64,000 nucleotides of DNA, taken from the NCBI GenBank assembly GCA_949316495.1, contig OX439003.1, forward strand, positions 45,209,725 to 45,273,724, given 5' to 3'. The notes under the pieces were generated by a model. It was not told where the DNA came from. It saw only the letters and a program-made list of their open reading frames with translations, and did not search any database. This DNA comes from Amphiduros pacificus. Taxonomy: Eukaryota; Annelida; Polychaeta; Phyllodocida; Hesionidae. The translations under genes were made by a program, and so were the position numbers. This document shows positions 19,201 through 29,792 of this stretch, one piece after another. Numbering within the stretch: the first letter of the stretch is position 1; the number at the start of each line of letters is the position of its first letter.

Positions 19201-22200
19201 TTTTACTCATGAATGTGCACATGACATTACAGATATATAATTATTCAATACGTACATATCAAAGTAATCCTTTTATATGAGAAATCATGCATATATTTGC
19301 CTAGGTTCACGTGTGTGTGCATCAGATCGTTTCTCCTGTGGAGATGGCTATTGTATACCGACACATTGGGTGTGTGATGGCACTCCAGAGTGCACCGGGG
19401 GCACCGACGAGCGCAACTGTACGCCTCAAGGTCAGCGCATGCTCAACTCAATTGTCTCATACATATAATTGCTGTATCTGTTGCCGCTTTAGCTTTGAGT
19501 ACACACGAGACATAAGTGGCATGGTCCCCAAAGCCACAGTCCCTGGCTAATCAAAAACTTACCTTGGCATGACTATAATGCGTGCATTCAGATGAACAAT
19601 TAGTCAGTAGTAATAAATTATAAAAACACCTAATTGTGTCATTTTGTTCCAATCTATATGCATCATTAATTTAAGCTGATAGGAATATCATATAACTAAT
19701 TTATTAATGCTTTCAGATTATCTTACCTTGTACTAGAGAATAACTGACATTGCGATGCAACATTTACCTCATCCTTGTACTAGAGAATAACTCTGGCATG
19801 GCTCATAATTCACCAATTCTGAGGAGAAGACCATTTGGCCCTAAAAACCTATACTCACCCTTTCACTTCAAACTCAAGGTATCGACGAAAGTGAAAATAT
19901 CGAGAAAGTCCCTTGATTCAAATGATGGAAAGGACATATTGTCAAGAGATATTCCGCAGTAGGGTTTGTTTCACTATGTTTAAGCCATGAAGGCAGGAAA
20001 GATTGTTGTTGCTATTTGGTTTGGTATGTTTACAGTAGTACCATCAGTAGAGAGCGCCACCTGTCACCTGACCTCCGAGTCATGGCAATGTGGTAATGGC
20101 TACTGTATCCCGGAAGTGTGGAGATGTGATGGAGACACTGACTGCCCGGACCAATCGGATGAACAAAATTGCCGTACGTATTAGCTCAGATGTACAGATA
20201 TTTTATTACAGCCGACGACACCAGAGCTGCAGACAACAACAGAGCTGTCTCCTTTTATCAACTGACTATGATGTTTATCACACCATTTGATGTTATTAGC
20301 GTATTTGGCAACAACCTGATGAGAATATTTTCGAACGTGCAGATGCACTTTAAAGACTAAGAAAACAGAACTCCAGCTCTGTTGTCGGCTATACATTTAC
20401 TAAGATAATTCGAGCCCATGAAAATAAAACTTCTAGTATTCAAATAGGACATATGCTCCTGACAAAAGGACATTTGCTCCGTCAATTTTGAGATTTATTA
20501 ACAAGCTAAATTTGGGTAGAAATAGCTTGAATGTGGAAGGTGTACAAAAGATAAAAATTGACGGACTTTAAATTGATCCAATGCAATCGATTTAAGATAT
20601 GTGTATTTTATGTTGCTCTAATCAAAATTGTACATAAACGAACGATAATAAACTGTGCTAAATATGAATCAGGTGACAAGAAACATCAGGTGAAATGTAT
20701 TAAATGTAGACACAAATGGATTAACTCATTGAAAAGCTAATTTCTTTCTGCAAATAATCATATATTTAATGTTTTTCTTCAATAAGAGAAAGGTGCTAAA
20801 ATTATTTCTTGAATATGTATATAAATTGCAGAATGTGTTCTATTTTTGGCGCCATTTATGCTGGGTGAAAGTGACACCATGTACCCACTGCAGTAGAAAG
20901 TTTTGTACTAGCTATTTCATATTCAATGTCTCCCATTTCTAGCGATGGTTGTGTAGATAGTTGTTTTGTTTTGTTTTTTTCAAATATAATCGAAGCTCTA
21001 CAGACATAGAAGTTACCTTTCTGACTATTCTATATTCCAGATGAGACCACCTGTAAGAGTGATCAGTGGACATGCGCAAACCGAATATGCATCCTCCAAT
21101 CATGGACATGCGATAATGATGACGACTGTGGAGACGGGTCAGATGAACTCAACTGCAGTAGGTCTCTTTGACCATTATTTAAATATCAAATCATGCATGA
21201 GCAATATCGTTATGACCATTATCTAGACATCATGTCATGTTTCTTACGATTAACTGCATTAGGACACTTTGACCATACTCCATCTTGTCATTCAACAGTT
21301 TCGTAAGATTAACTGCAGTAGGTCTCTTTGACTATACTCCAGACATCATGTTATACAACAGTTATTTTATAATTAACTACTTAGTTCTCACAGTAGATTG
21401 ACTAACTGCTCCTGCCAGTAGGATAGGACAAAATAAGATCAAATAAATTCACGTCATCACTTTCTCATTTGCTGTTTGGCAAGAAGCTTAAAATGTGCAT
21501 GTCAATCCTTATAATGCTGTTGATATATTAAATGAAATAAGACCGACAGCTAGTGTGGTACAGATACAAACGCAATCGGAGTCTATTATGTTGTTCATGA
21601 CATGATTTTCTGAGCACACAAATGTCAAATGAAATAAAGACACCTCCAAGTTATGACTTGGATAAATCTAAATGTTTAAACTATTGATTCATTAATAAAA
21701 CATTGCTCCCTAAACTGACATAATGGTAATTAAACGAGGTTCAGTTTTCCTCTCAATTCTTCCTTGTAAATTGGGTTTACATGGCTGTGCACTTGGGATT
21801 TGAGTTAGAAAGATCTACCTGTGGTTTACCCCTTCTGCTTGTTGAGTAGAGTTGATTGTTGTGTCTGTAGCCCGGATATGTAGCAATGGAAGCTGGGCGT
21901 GTATTGAGGGCTGCATTCCCGGAAGGTGGAGGTGTGACCACGAAGAGGACTGCCGGGATGGCTCAGATGAGGCCAACTGTGTGTATCCTACTGAACCAAT
22001 AACACAAGGTACCACCCCTTTCACCAATATGAATACATATTTAACACAGAACAAAGACTTTGAGATATCATTTTAGAACTTTTACTCTGACCAAAACTTC
22101 TAATCATCTTTTGCCATCTTGTCAAGAGGATTATAGTAGTACCAGCCAATTAGAAATAAGTTATACATTAATTGCAAATTACAATAAAAAGGGGTAAAAT

Positions 22201-23968
22201 AAATCCAAACATATTTGTATCAGTATCATTGTTTACCACAAACACAGTGCAAATTTTATCTAGATCATCTAGCCATTTTAAACGGTGGTGAAGAAAGGAA
22301 TTGAGCCTTCAGGCCTGTTCCAAAACCAGCCATTTTAACAGGTAGAAATTAAATCACACCTTTTATATAGTCCAGGTTTGAGGGTTATAAAATGTTAAAT
22401 TGGTTGATTGTTTTTTTGAAAAATATAGCATACGATGAAAAATTGTTTGAATCCAAAGTCACAAGCTTTTGACAATTACAAATAATTCAAACATGATTTT
22501 ATGGCACCCATGACACCTTCATCCCTTATACTGATCACAGGAAGTAATAGGAAAGTTCATATATATTTTTCTTCAATGTGCAGATTGTGCTTCGATTGCA
22601 GTTATTTTGAAATTTGTTTCAACCAAGATGTAATAATTTACTATGAAAAATTTAGAAGGCCGGATTCTAAATTGAAGACTGGCCATGTGAACAGTAACAG
22701 GGAAATGTCGGATTTTCAGAGTAAAATGCTCGAAAATACAAGGGGGTCTTAAGTTAACAACTGGATGGTTTGTAAAGGGCTATTGACAAGGATTAAATGA
22801 CTGAGGTTTAAAATGGGGGTTCTGTTAGGCTTTAAGACAATACATTCACTTTGATTTAGTGTCATAACGTGATGTTTATTGTCTGTTTAAATGTAATTTG
22901 TTTGCAGTCTTTATTATTAATTTTGTCATTTATATATTATATTAATTTGTTTTTGCAATGTTATTGTTTATTGCATGCTTTTACACACATCGGACTGTCA
23001 TTAGCATAATTATGAGAATTAGCATAATTATGAGAATTAGCATAATTATGAGAATTAGCATAATTATGAGAATTAGCATAATTATGAGAATGAGCATAAT
23101 TATGAGAATGAGCATAATTATGAGAATTAGCATAATTATGAGAATTAGCATAATTATGAGAATTAGCATAATTATGAGAATTAGCATAATTATGAGAATA
23201 AGCATAATTATGAGAATTAGCATAATTATGAGAATTAGCATAATTATGAGAATTAGCATAATTATGAGAATTAGCATAATTATGAGAATTAGCATAATTA
23301 TGAGAATTAGCATAATTATGAGAATTAGCATAATTATGAGAATTAGCATAATTATGAGAATTAGCATAATTATGAGAATTAGCATAATTATGAGAATTAG
23401 CATAATTATGAGAATTAGCATAATGTGATAATGCAAAGGTAAGCTCCCAAGATGCACCATTTGAAAAGAGTCTCATTGACAGCTTTTATTTGGATTGGTA
23501 CAGTCTAAATGGTGCTAAGCAAACAAGAACACAAATAAATGTTGTGAAGACTACTAAATATTACCAAATATGAGCATAATATTGCAATGTCAACATCTCT
23601 TGAGATAACTGCGCAAGATGTTGATTCTGAAATGTACATTTGTGTATCATTCAGGTAAAAACGAGACTTGTGGCCGCAAGGAATTCTCGTGTGGGAGTGG
23701 GATATGTATCGCTGCGTGTTGGGTGTGTGATGGGGACAGGGACTGTCTAGGAGGGGAGGATGAGGATCACTGTGCCGCTAACGTTACTACCCCATCTCTA
23801 GCAAAGCCTTCATGTACATCTGGCATGTTTGACTGTGGACGGGATGAAGGTGCTGACAGTGGCGGCGGGCCTCAGTGTGTGTCACAAGGCTGGGTGTGTG
23901 ATGGCGAGGAAGACTGTCTCAGTGGAGCTGATGAGCAAAACTGCACACCATATCAAATCATTTCATAA
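16126..23968 (+). CDS. gene 2: secreted protein with seven LDLa modules (7 exons)
   Basis: Predicted exons: 16126-16210, 18785-18910, 19305-19430, 20036-20173, 21041-21157, 21871-22008 and 23655-23968, totalling 1044 bases (347 residues plus stop). The order is a signal peptide, five single-LDLa exons and a last exon with two LDLa modules ending in TAA. All introns are phase 1. LDLa modules bind calcium and protein or lipoprotein ligands; a protein built only from them would act as a secreted binding or bridging factor (inference). No transmembrane helix or other domain is visible. Introns carry a 17-bp array, a hAT-like MITE, a LINE fragment and an 18-bp array. Two AATAAA words lie far downstream (24518 and 24596), inside repeats. 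Confidence 0.75.
16349..16655. repeat. 17-bp minisatellite in gene 2 intron 1
   Basis: About 18 copies alternating between CACATCACCCAAAGAA and CACATCAGCCCAATTAA types. It starts about 140 bases after the exon 1 donor. Confidence 0.93.
17210..17385. mobile_element. hAT-like MITE
   Basis: A GC-rich 176-bp element in AT-rich sequence. It has inverted ends CAGGGGCGGACCCAGG and, from the right, CAGTGGCAGATCCAGG, flanked by ATAAT on both sides (17205-17209 and 17386-17390). The CAGNGGCGGATCCAG end is typical of a widespread animal hAT MITE type. The interior has G-rich runs that could form quadruplexes. Confidence 0.8.
17690..18020 (-). mobile_element. 3' fragment of an I-clade-like LINE
   Basis: A minus-strand frame of 71 codons or more, including [36 protein letters not shown] and [11 protein letters not shown]. 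This is the end of the RNase H/zinc-finger region of I/Nimb-type LINE ORF2. It is truncated upstream. The same 3' region occurs at 50.05-50.26 kb. Confidence 0.75.
18021..18784 (+). other. AT-rich gene 2 intron, no feature seen
   Basis: The remaining part of intron 1. T-rich low-complexity sequence with no repeat family or exon recognised. Confidence 0.6.
18785..18910 (+). CDS. gene 2 exon 2: LDLa module 1
   Basis: To keep phase 1, the acceptor is the AAG ending at 18784 after TTTCTCCTGAATATG; the CTCAG ending at 18795 would change phase. The donor GTATGT starts at 18911. The core ends [16 protein letters not shown]. Confidence 0.8.
19305..19430 (+). CDS. gene 2 exon 3: LDLa module 2
   Basis: Acceptor TTTGCCTAG ends at 19304; donor GTCAGC starts at 19431. 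Phase 1-1. The core ends [16 protein letters not shown]. Confidence 0.88.
19987..20173 (+). CDS. alternative first exon of gene 2 (signal peptide fused to LDLa 3)
   Basis: ATG at 19987 in a good context (AAGCCATGA). The leader has a basic start (MKAGK), a hydrophobic core ([13 protein letters not shown]) and a small-residue cleavage region (SVESA), running directly into the LDLa cysteine with no stop. If used, it gives a shorter secreted isoform with five LDLa modules. The same bases contain a plausible intron acceptor, so this may be chance. Confidence 0.4.
20036..20173 (+). CDS. gene 2 exon 4: LDLa module 3
   Basis: As an internal exon it follows the acceptor ATGTTTACAG at 20035 in phase 1; donor GTACGT starts at 20174. 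The core ends [16 protein letters not shown]. Alternatively it is a first exon starting at the ATG at 19987, whose in-frame leader [18 protein letters not shown] looks like a second signal peptide. Confidence 0.82.
21041..21157 (+). CDS. gene 2 exon 5: LDLa module 4
   Basis: Acceptor CTATATTCCAG ends at 21040; donor GTAGGT starts at 21158. Phase 1-1. The core ends [16 protein letters not shown]. Confidence 0.88.
21158..21870 (+). other. gene 2 intron with short duplicated word
   Basis: The donor-side sequence AACTGCAGTAGGTCTCTTTGAC (given here only as its landmark ends, 21151 on) recurs in part at about 21311-21333, and less well at 21250, so a fragment of the exon 5 end was duplicated into the intron. 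Nothing else is recognised. Confidence 0.5.
21871..22008 (+). CDS. gene 2 exon 6: LDLa module 5
   Basis: Acceptor TGTGTCTGTAG ends at 21870; donor GTACCA starts at 22009. Phase 1-1. The core ends [16 protein letters not shown]. The N-terminal loop is short ([13 protein letters not shown]). Confidence 0.87.
22009..22994 (+). other. gene 2 intron, no feature before the 18-bp array
   Basis: AT-rich intron sequence. I see no exon or recognisable transposon in it. Confidence 0.55.
22995..23425. repeat. 18-bp minisatellite in gene 2 last intron
   Basis: About 24 very homogeneous copies of AGCATAATTATGAGAATT. Only a few units vary (GAATGAGC, GAATAAGC). Several frames on both strands stay open because 18 is a multiple of three. 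High homogeneity implies recent expansion. Confidence 0.96.
23655..23968 (+). CDS. gene 2 exon 7: LDLa modules 6 and 7, stop
   Basis: Acceptor GTATCATTCAG ends at 23654 (phase 1). It contains two LDLa cores, [16 protein letters not shown] and [16 protein letters not shown], joined by a Thr/Ser linker, then CTPYQIIS and TAA. No suitable donor follows the last cysteine, which supports this as the true C-terminus. The last LDLa has an insert with a Gly-rich stretch, as in gene 1 exons f and j. Confidence 0.87.
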
Positions 23969-25300
23969 GATCATAAATATTCATAGATCTTTCCTAGCTC
24001 CAAAATTGTTTAACATTTTGAGATTATTAGATTTGGAATGATTTAGATGAATAACATGATCCTATGCTAATATTAATCTTAAACCTAATCTCAAGCTAAT
24101 ATTAATCTTAAACTTAACTTTAAGCTAATATTAATCTTAAACTTAATTTTTCAATCGATCAGTTTCAGCTGTACGTGTTGTATACATAAGAGAATTATTT
24201 AACCAGAGAGATTAGTTACAATTCTTACCAAAAATAATGACAAGACAGCATATTATTTCTATAATGGGTCTAGTTTGATGTACACAAATAACACCTGTTT
24301 GTATGAAATATAAAAATTGTGGAAAAATAATTATTTAATTATTTAACTAAATTGTATTTTGTACAAAGAATATAGGTATCGAGTCATGTCCTCCCAGAAG
24401 TATAGCAATTATTAAGGTGATGCCAATCAAAGATATAATAACCATTCAGAATACAGCAATCAATAAGGTCATAACCTATCAGGAATATAGCAGTCGTTCA
24501 GGTCAGGCTTAATCAGGAATAAAGCAGTCATTCATCTTATACCCTTCCAGGTGCTATCAGGAATATAGTAATTGTTCAGGCCAGGTGCTATCAGTAATAA
24601 ATCATTCTTTCTAGTTATGCCTAACCAGATGTATTGTAATCGTTCAGCTCATGCCCTGTCAGAAATATAGCAATCGTTCAGCTCATGCCCTGTCAGGAAT
24701 ATTGCAATTGGTCCAACTAGATATATAGAGATCATGACGTGTACTCCCCTTAAGAGAAATCAAGCACTTTCTCAACCAACATTCGGCCATCTTGATTTCT
24801 GTTATGAGTGAACTCATTGAGTACATATTAACACATTAACTCCCTATGAAATTAACATCCTACCGGACTACTTTCCATAAGACTTCTCCTGAAAAATGTG
24901 CACCACTCCAGTAACTGATTTTCTTTGGCTAATTTCAATTCTCTGTTTTATGTGTTCGAGTTAAATATATAAAATGTGTATGGACATTATATGACACACC
25001 TCATATTCAATATAAGTTATTACATGCTAACCTTATATACCTACCTACAGAGAATAAACTAGAAAATGGTTAGATTTAAATGAGAGATGAGTTATAGATA
25101 TCTGTTTCTTTATATCGATTTGCATTACTATTGATATCATCTTAGACAAACATATTTTTGGAAAATTTTACTCTATAAATTTAATTTAGGCAGTTGTGTG
25201 AAATAACGGAATATCCCTTTTTAAAATAACTTGATCAAGTGATAAAGATGTTGACTATTTGTGTGATTTACCAGTGAGAAGGTCAAATCATACTAATCAA
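23969..25300. repeat. degenerate repeats downstream of gene 2
   Basis: Three copies of about 30 bases built on TAATATTAATCTTAAACYTA lie at 24068-24150. A degenerate family of 30-40 bases (TATCAGGAATATAGCAATYGTTCAGG) runs from about 24380 to 24715 and recurs at 27.35 and 28.6 kb. No gene is seen. Confidence 0.7.
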
Positions 25301-25480
25301 CATGGCTCGGTGGGTAAGACATCTGTCTCCCATGCTAAAGGTCTGGGGTTCGATTCCCACCGGGAACAATATATTTTTTTTTTATTCAAGCTGAAACTGA
25401 AATCTTCATTTTGAAGTTTTATTTTTGCAACATGCACATCAGAACATATAGAATTGAAACATTTTTTATTTTGATAGAAA
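25301..25480 (+). mobile_element. SINE family 2, best copy (tRNA head)
   Basis: The head ATGGCTCGGTGGGTAAGACA and a perfect B box GGTTCGATTCC (about 25349-25359) come from a tRNA. A CACCGGGAACA end is followed by a T tract and a tail (GAAATCTTCATTTTGAAG, then CACATCAGAACATATAGAAT) shared with tail-only copies at 26.0-26.45 and 28.2-28.4 kb. The A box is degenerate and there is no CCA-ready acceptor stem, so it is not a functional tRNA. Confidence 0.7.
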
Positions 25481-25587
25481 TTATAAAAAATAATGACAAT
25501 ACAATAAACAAAGATGAAATCTTCAAAGGTGAAATCTTCATGTTGGGGTCTTTTTAGAGCAGAATGAAATTCAGAACACATAAAATG

Positions 25588-25893
25588 TGTTTTTTCTTTT
25601 GTTTTTTCTTTTGTTTTTTCTTTTGTTTTTTCTTTTGTTTTTTCTTTTGTTTTTTCTTTTGTTTTTTCTTTTGTTTTTTCTTTTGTTTTTTCTTTTGTTT
25701 TTTCTTTTGTTTTTTCTTTTGTTTTTTCTTTTGTTTTTTCTTTTGTTTTTTCTTTTGTTTTTTCTTTTGTTTTTTCTTTTGTTTTTTCTTTTGTTTTTTC
25801 TTTTGTTTTTTCTTTTGTTTTTTCTTTTGTTTTTTCTTTTGTTTTTTCTTTTGTTTTTTCTTTTGTTTTTTCTCTTGTTTTTTCTTTTGTTTT
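25588..25893. repeat. 12-bp T-rich minisatellite
   Basis: About 25 nearly perfect copies of GTTTTTTCTTTT. The strand bias (pure T/C/G with no A on the plus strand) makes a homopyrimidine-rich tract. Phe/Cys or Lys/Gln ORFs here are artefacts. Confidence 0.96.
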
Positions 25894-26009
25894 TTTTTGG
25901 CAAATGGAGAAAATACAAAAAAATAAAATAAAATGTCTTTATTAGCAAAGAAATGGAACAATTTCAATTTTCATACAATGCTGTGACTCCAAGTTTTCCA
26001 CAGTACTGA

Positions 26010-26450
26010 CACAGGGTGATACATGGCTCAGTGGTTAAGATGTCTGAAGCTGAAGGTGAAATCTTAATATTGGGGTTCTGTTTGAGTGATATGTACTTCA
26101 GGAAACATAAATTGATTTCTCTATTGCAAATGCAGAAGAATATAAAATAATAGAAATGATTTGATACCCCCCAAAAATGAAATCTATATATTGGAGTTCT
26201 TATTGAGCAATTTGCATATCAGAAGAATATAATTTTTATTATTTTGTTTTGTAAACATAGACAATATGAATAATACTGACTTTATATAGTGAACAAATAT
26301 AAAATCTTCATACTGGGGTAATATTTGAGCAATATACATGTCAGAACATATAGAATTGAATATGTTTTTTGCCAACATAGAAAAAATAAAAAATAGTAAT
26401 TATATGCAGAAAACAAATATGAAATCTTCATATTCCAATTTTATTTCAGT
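26010..26450 (+). mobile_element. tandem SINE family 2 tail copies
   Basis: Starts with GGGTGATACATGGCTCAGTG and GAAGCTGAAGGTGAAATCTT, then repeats the tail motif (AAATCTTCATATTGGGGT, TTGAGCAATAT, CATATCAGAA) three or four times at roughly 120-base spacing. Confidence 0.6.
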
Positions 26451-26724
26451 TTAGAAAAAAACGAATTATAACATGGATCCAATTTCAAGAATTGATCATA
26501 GACTTTAAACTTCGAGTAAGTTGATCAAGAGGCCAACCTTGAGCATCTCTGAATAAATCCAGTGCGATGCAATAGTTCCCAATGTTTCAGCATTATTATA
26601 TGTCTCACAGGTCTGATGATATGCTTTGACCTTTTCTCATGGCAGGATTGCTCACTCAACATTTCACCTGGATCCACATTTAAAAATAAACATGGACTGT
26701 ACCTATCTAAGGTGTTGTCACAAT

Positions 26725-27245
26725 TCATCAACACTTAAAATATACCTGCAAACAATGCTCATTCTTAAATACATTCAATCAGATTGGTATATTATATATT
26801 CCAAAACAATTTTCAAGATCTTCAAAATGTGTAGTTGTCAATATTTGACCATATCAGTCACTGACAGGATGGAAATCAACAGGTCACATGTCACCTGTAT
26901 GTGCATTTCTCTGTTGTCCAGTGAGATCAGCCAACAATGCATGTACTCATATGTGCAAAGATCACCTCTTGGAAATGGTGTTGATACCTCTAAAATAGTT
27001 CTCTAGTTTCACAGTTGTTTAAACACTACTAACAATATAGAATTAGAATTTCTATATTTGAAATAAGTTCAAATATTGCAATCATTATTTTAATTGTCAA
27101 ATAAAATCACAGTTTGAATAAGAAACATGTGTAGTAATAATGCTCAGATGTGTGTACAGTGATTTGCCCACTATTTTTGACATGTGAAAGTGACTACACA
27201 CCCCACTTATCTGAGTACTAATCTCAGTAAGTAAGTGTTCCCAGC
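26725..27245 (+). repeat. dispersed repeat R2, copy 2 (uninterrupted)
   Basis: Collinear with 13405-13572 plus 15377-15665. It preserves the empty target site (ACATGTCACCTGTAT near 26888) of the 1.8-kb transposon. Confidence 0.8.
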
Positions 27246-27338
27246 AGGACGCCAGCTCATATTTTTAATCTCTACCTACGGTACCCTTACCTGAGACTTA
27301 CCTCTTTTTGTCAGGTATGTTGGCTTAAGGGAAAAACA

Positions 27339-28800
27339 CGTAATGTTGCTCAGGTCAGGCCCTATCAGCGATAAGGCAATCATTGAGGTCAGGCCCTATA
27401 AGGAATAACGCAAAGAATAAGGCCATGCCTTATCAGGAATATAGCAATTGTTAAGGTCAGACCTTATCAGAATTAAAGCAATTGTTAAGGTCGGACCTTA
27501 TCAAGAATATAGCAATTGTTAAAGCATTCATGAAACCTGACTTTCAGACACATTTTCTTTACATAACATGAATGTATATGCCCTAAACAGTGCTTTTATG
27601 TAGTATTACCCAAAATATTCCCTGTTAACAACTTTCTGTGTCACTTGAAAGTTGATCAGTTGTCTGCTGAAACCTACACCATCAATTGAACACTTTGTCA
27701 ACAAGCTTGTTTAGCTGGTCTGTGATCTCGTGTAAACACCTAATGAGTTACCAGTTGGGCACCTGTCCAGCTTGGGAAACAGGGTGATGTTTTGTACAAT
27801 TTATTGCCAGGAGTATACTCCAGAACAACATAAGATTATTTTAATATTATTTGAATCAATGAAATAACTGTCATGGTTGTGACAAATATCTTATGGTTGT
27901 GAAAGATATATCATTTATGGGAAAAGTATACTATTTATTTGAAAAATATCTTATGCATGTGAAAACCTTTCTGTCAAAAAGGGAAGACATGACTCAAAGG
28001 CTGCATGGAATCCCCCTTAACCTAAAGGCCGATATATGGAAAAAGTTACATTAAACCCTTTGATCACTGGTTTGGCCTTAAATCACAAGGACTAAACTGT
28101 GAATGCTGATAATTGGTATCAGTGAAATTTAGGATTTGACCCTCTTTGATGAAATTTGGCGTTTTTCACACCACTGAATGGGACGACATCAAAGGCTGAA
28201 AGATGAAATCTTCATAATGGGGTTCTATTTGAGAGAAATGCACATCAGATCATATAGAATTGAATAATTGTTTTGCAAAGGTAGAAAATATTAAGAAAAA
28301 TGACTTTATGTAGAAGACAAAGATGAAATCTTCATATTGGGGTTCTATTTAAGCAATATACACATCAGAACATATAAAACTAAATTGGGAATTTCTGCAA
28401 AATCGTCTTGGATGTCTGTACCCATAACTTAAATATTCATCTGTTTTTAATAATTTTACCACCAAAAGAAAGCCAAGAAAAGGCACTATCATCATGATAA
28501 GTGTTATCTTCCAATTCATTCTCAAAATAGTGAATAAATGGCCGAAAATGCGTTACTATAGTTTTAACAATTGGTAAACAACACCTCTTGTGACTTAGAG
28601 ATTGCTCAGGTCAGGCCCTATCAGCGATAAGGCAATCATTGAGGTCAGGCCCTATAAGGAATAACGCAAAGAATAAGGCCATGCCTTATCAGGAATATAG
28701 CAATTGTTAAGGTCAGACCTTATCAGAATTAAAGCAATTGTTAAGGTCAGATCACAACAGGAATGTAGGAGTAATTCAGTCTATGCCTTATTAGGAATGT
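27339..28800. repeat. direct duplication R3 (two copies)
   Basis: 27339-27496 and 28604-28750 are near-identical, both starting GCTCAGGTCAGGCCCTATCA and continuing through GAATAACGCAAAGAATAAGG. They are made of the same 30-40 base degenerate unit seen at 24.4 kb. Tail-type SINE 2 sequence lies between them at 28195-28390. Confidence 0.8.
27961..28130. repeat. dispersed repeat R4, copy 1
   Basis: Shares TTTCTGTCAAMARGGGAAGA, ATGACTCAAAG and GAATGCTGATAATTGGTATC with 46905-46995, which lies inside a TIR element. It is therefore probably a relic of the same transposon family. Confidence 0.6.
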
Positions 28801-29364
28801 AATTAACCATGTATTCCATGACATTTGAAAAAAGATCAATTATTCATGTCTGCTATCCCAATTTATTTGAATATAATATTTTAGATTGTCAAGTAGCATT
28901 GATGTGCATCCCATCAGAATGATAAGCCAAAAGCTTCAAAACTAAACTGTATATTAGATAAAGATCAGTATTAAATAATGAAGGGTGGGCTTTTATGGCT
29001 TCTGAGAAAATACGAATAATTACTACATAATTACTACATCAAGGTTAGTTTCATTCAGACCTACTTTAAAACCTTTGTTTATATTCCTGTTACGTTGAAG
29101 TCAATATTTGATTGCAAATATAGAAATATACACATAAATGAGTACATCGCAAAAATAATAAAGGTTTTAATCTACATTTTCATGGCACAATACTGTTTTT
29201 GGATTATCTGTGATCATACAAAGTTTTACAACACGGAAAAGAACTCGACCGAAGGGGTCTAAATCGTCTCGTTGCTTTTATCACTGATCTATTTAAACTT
29301 GAGACTAATCCATTTGATTTAATAGACAGAGTATTCAGGGTTAAGATTGCTCTCGAAACTTTGT

Positions 29365-29792
29365 TCAGGTAGATATTTCACACATCTTGAATTCCACGAA
29401 TGGTTGTGATAAAACATTAAATTCAAAGTAAACAATGTTAAATAGATCAAGTGGACAAGAAACCCAACATGTTGCCGCAATTCCACTTTCTGAGAGTATC
29501 CTCCTTAAATTGCATTGCTTTGCCAATGACTCACAGTTTGCAAATATAAAGGCAATTACATATGGTTCTTCGCACGAAACACCTTGAAAAGTTACATTAA
29601 ATGTTAAACTTTTATGATTATCATGTAATATTAATCCAAGCCAAGCAGCATCGCTGGTTACATTTAACTGTACACAGCTGCCAAAGTCCCCATCATAGAG
29701 CACAGTCTGGTCATTAACTGCAGGAGGCAAGGAAGCTGTGGCAGGAGGGGGGCAAGGTGCAGTGCCCTCTACTAGCCCGGCTATCCTGAAAC
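29365..29792 (-). CDS. gene 3 exon 3: conserved C-terminal domain
   Basis: Acceptor TTTATTTCTTACAG ends at 29793, phase 1; stop at 29367-29365. Key stretches are AAWLGLILHDNHK, SCPLDLFNIVYFEFNV and the terminal CEIST. It has eight cysteines, all aligned with gene 4. It may be a divergent discoidin/fucolectin-like jelly-roll, but I cannot place it. Confidence 0.85.

Noticed and set aside
22958-23476. Three overlapping ORFs of 156-171 codons
   Set aside because: 18-bp tandem repeat artefacts inside an intron.
25301-25372. Functional tRNA gene
   Set aside because: The A box is degenerate, the stem does not close well and the sequence continues into a SINE tail found elsewhere.
25554-25967. Lys/Gln or Phe/Cys repeat ORFs
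   Set aside because: 12-bp T-rich simple repeat.
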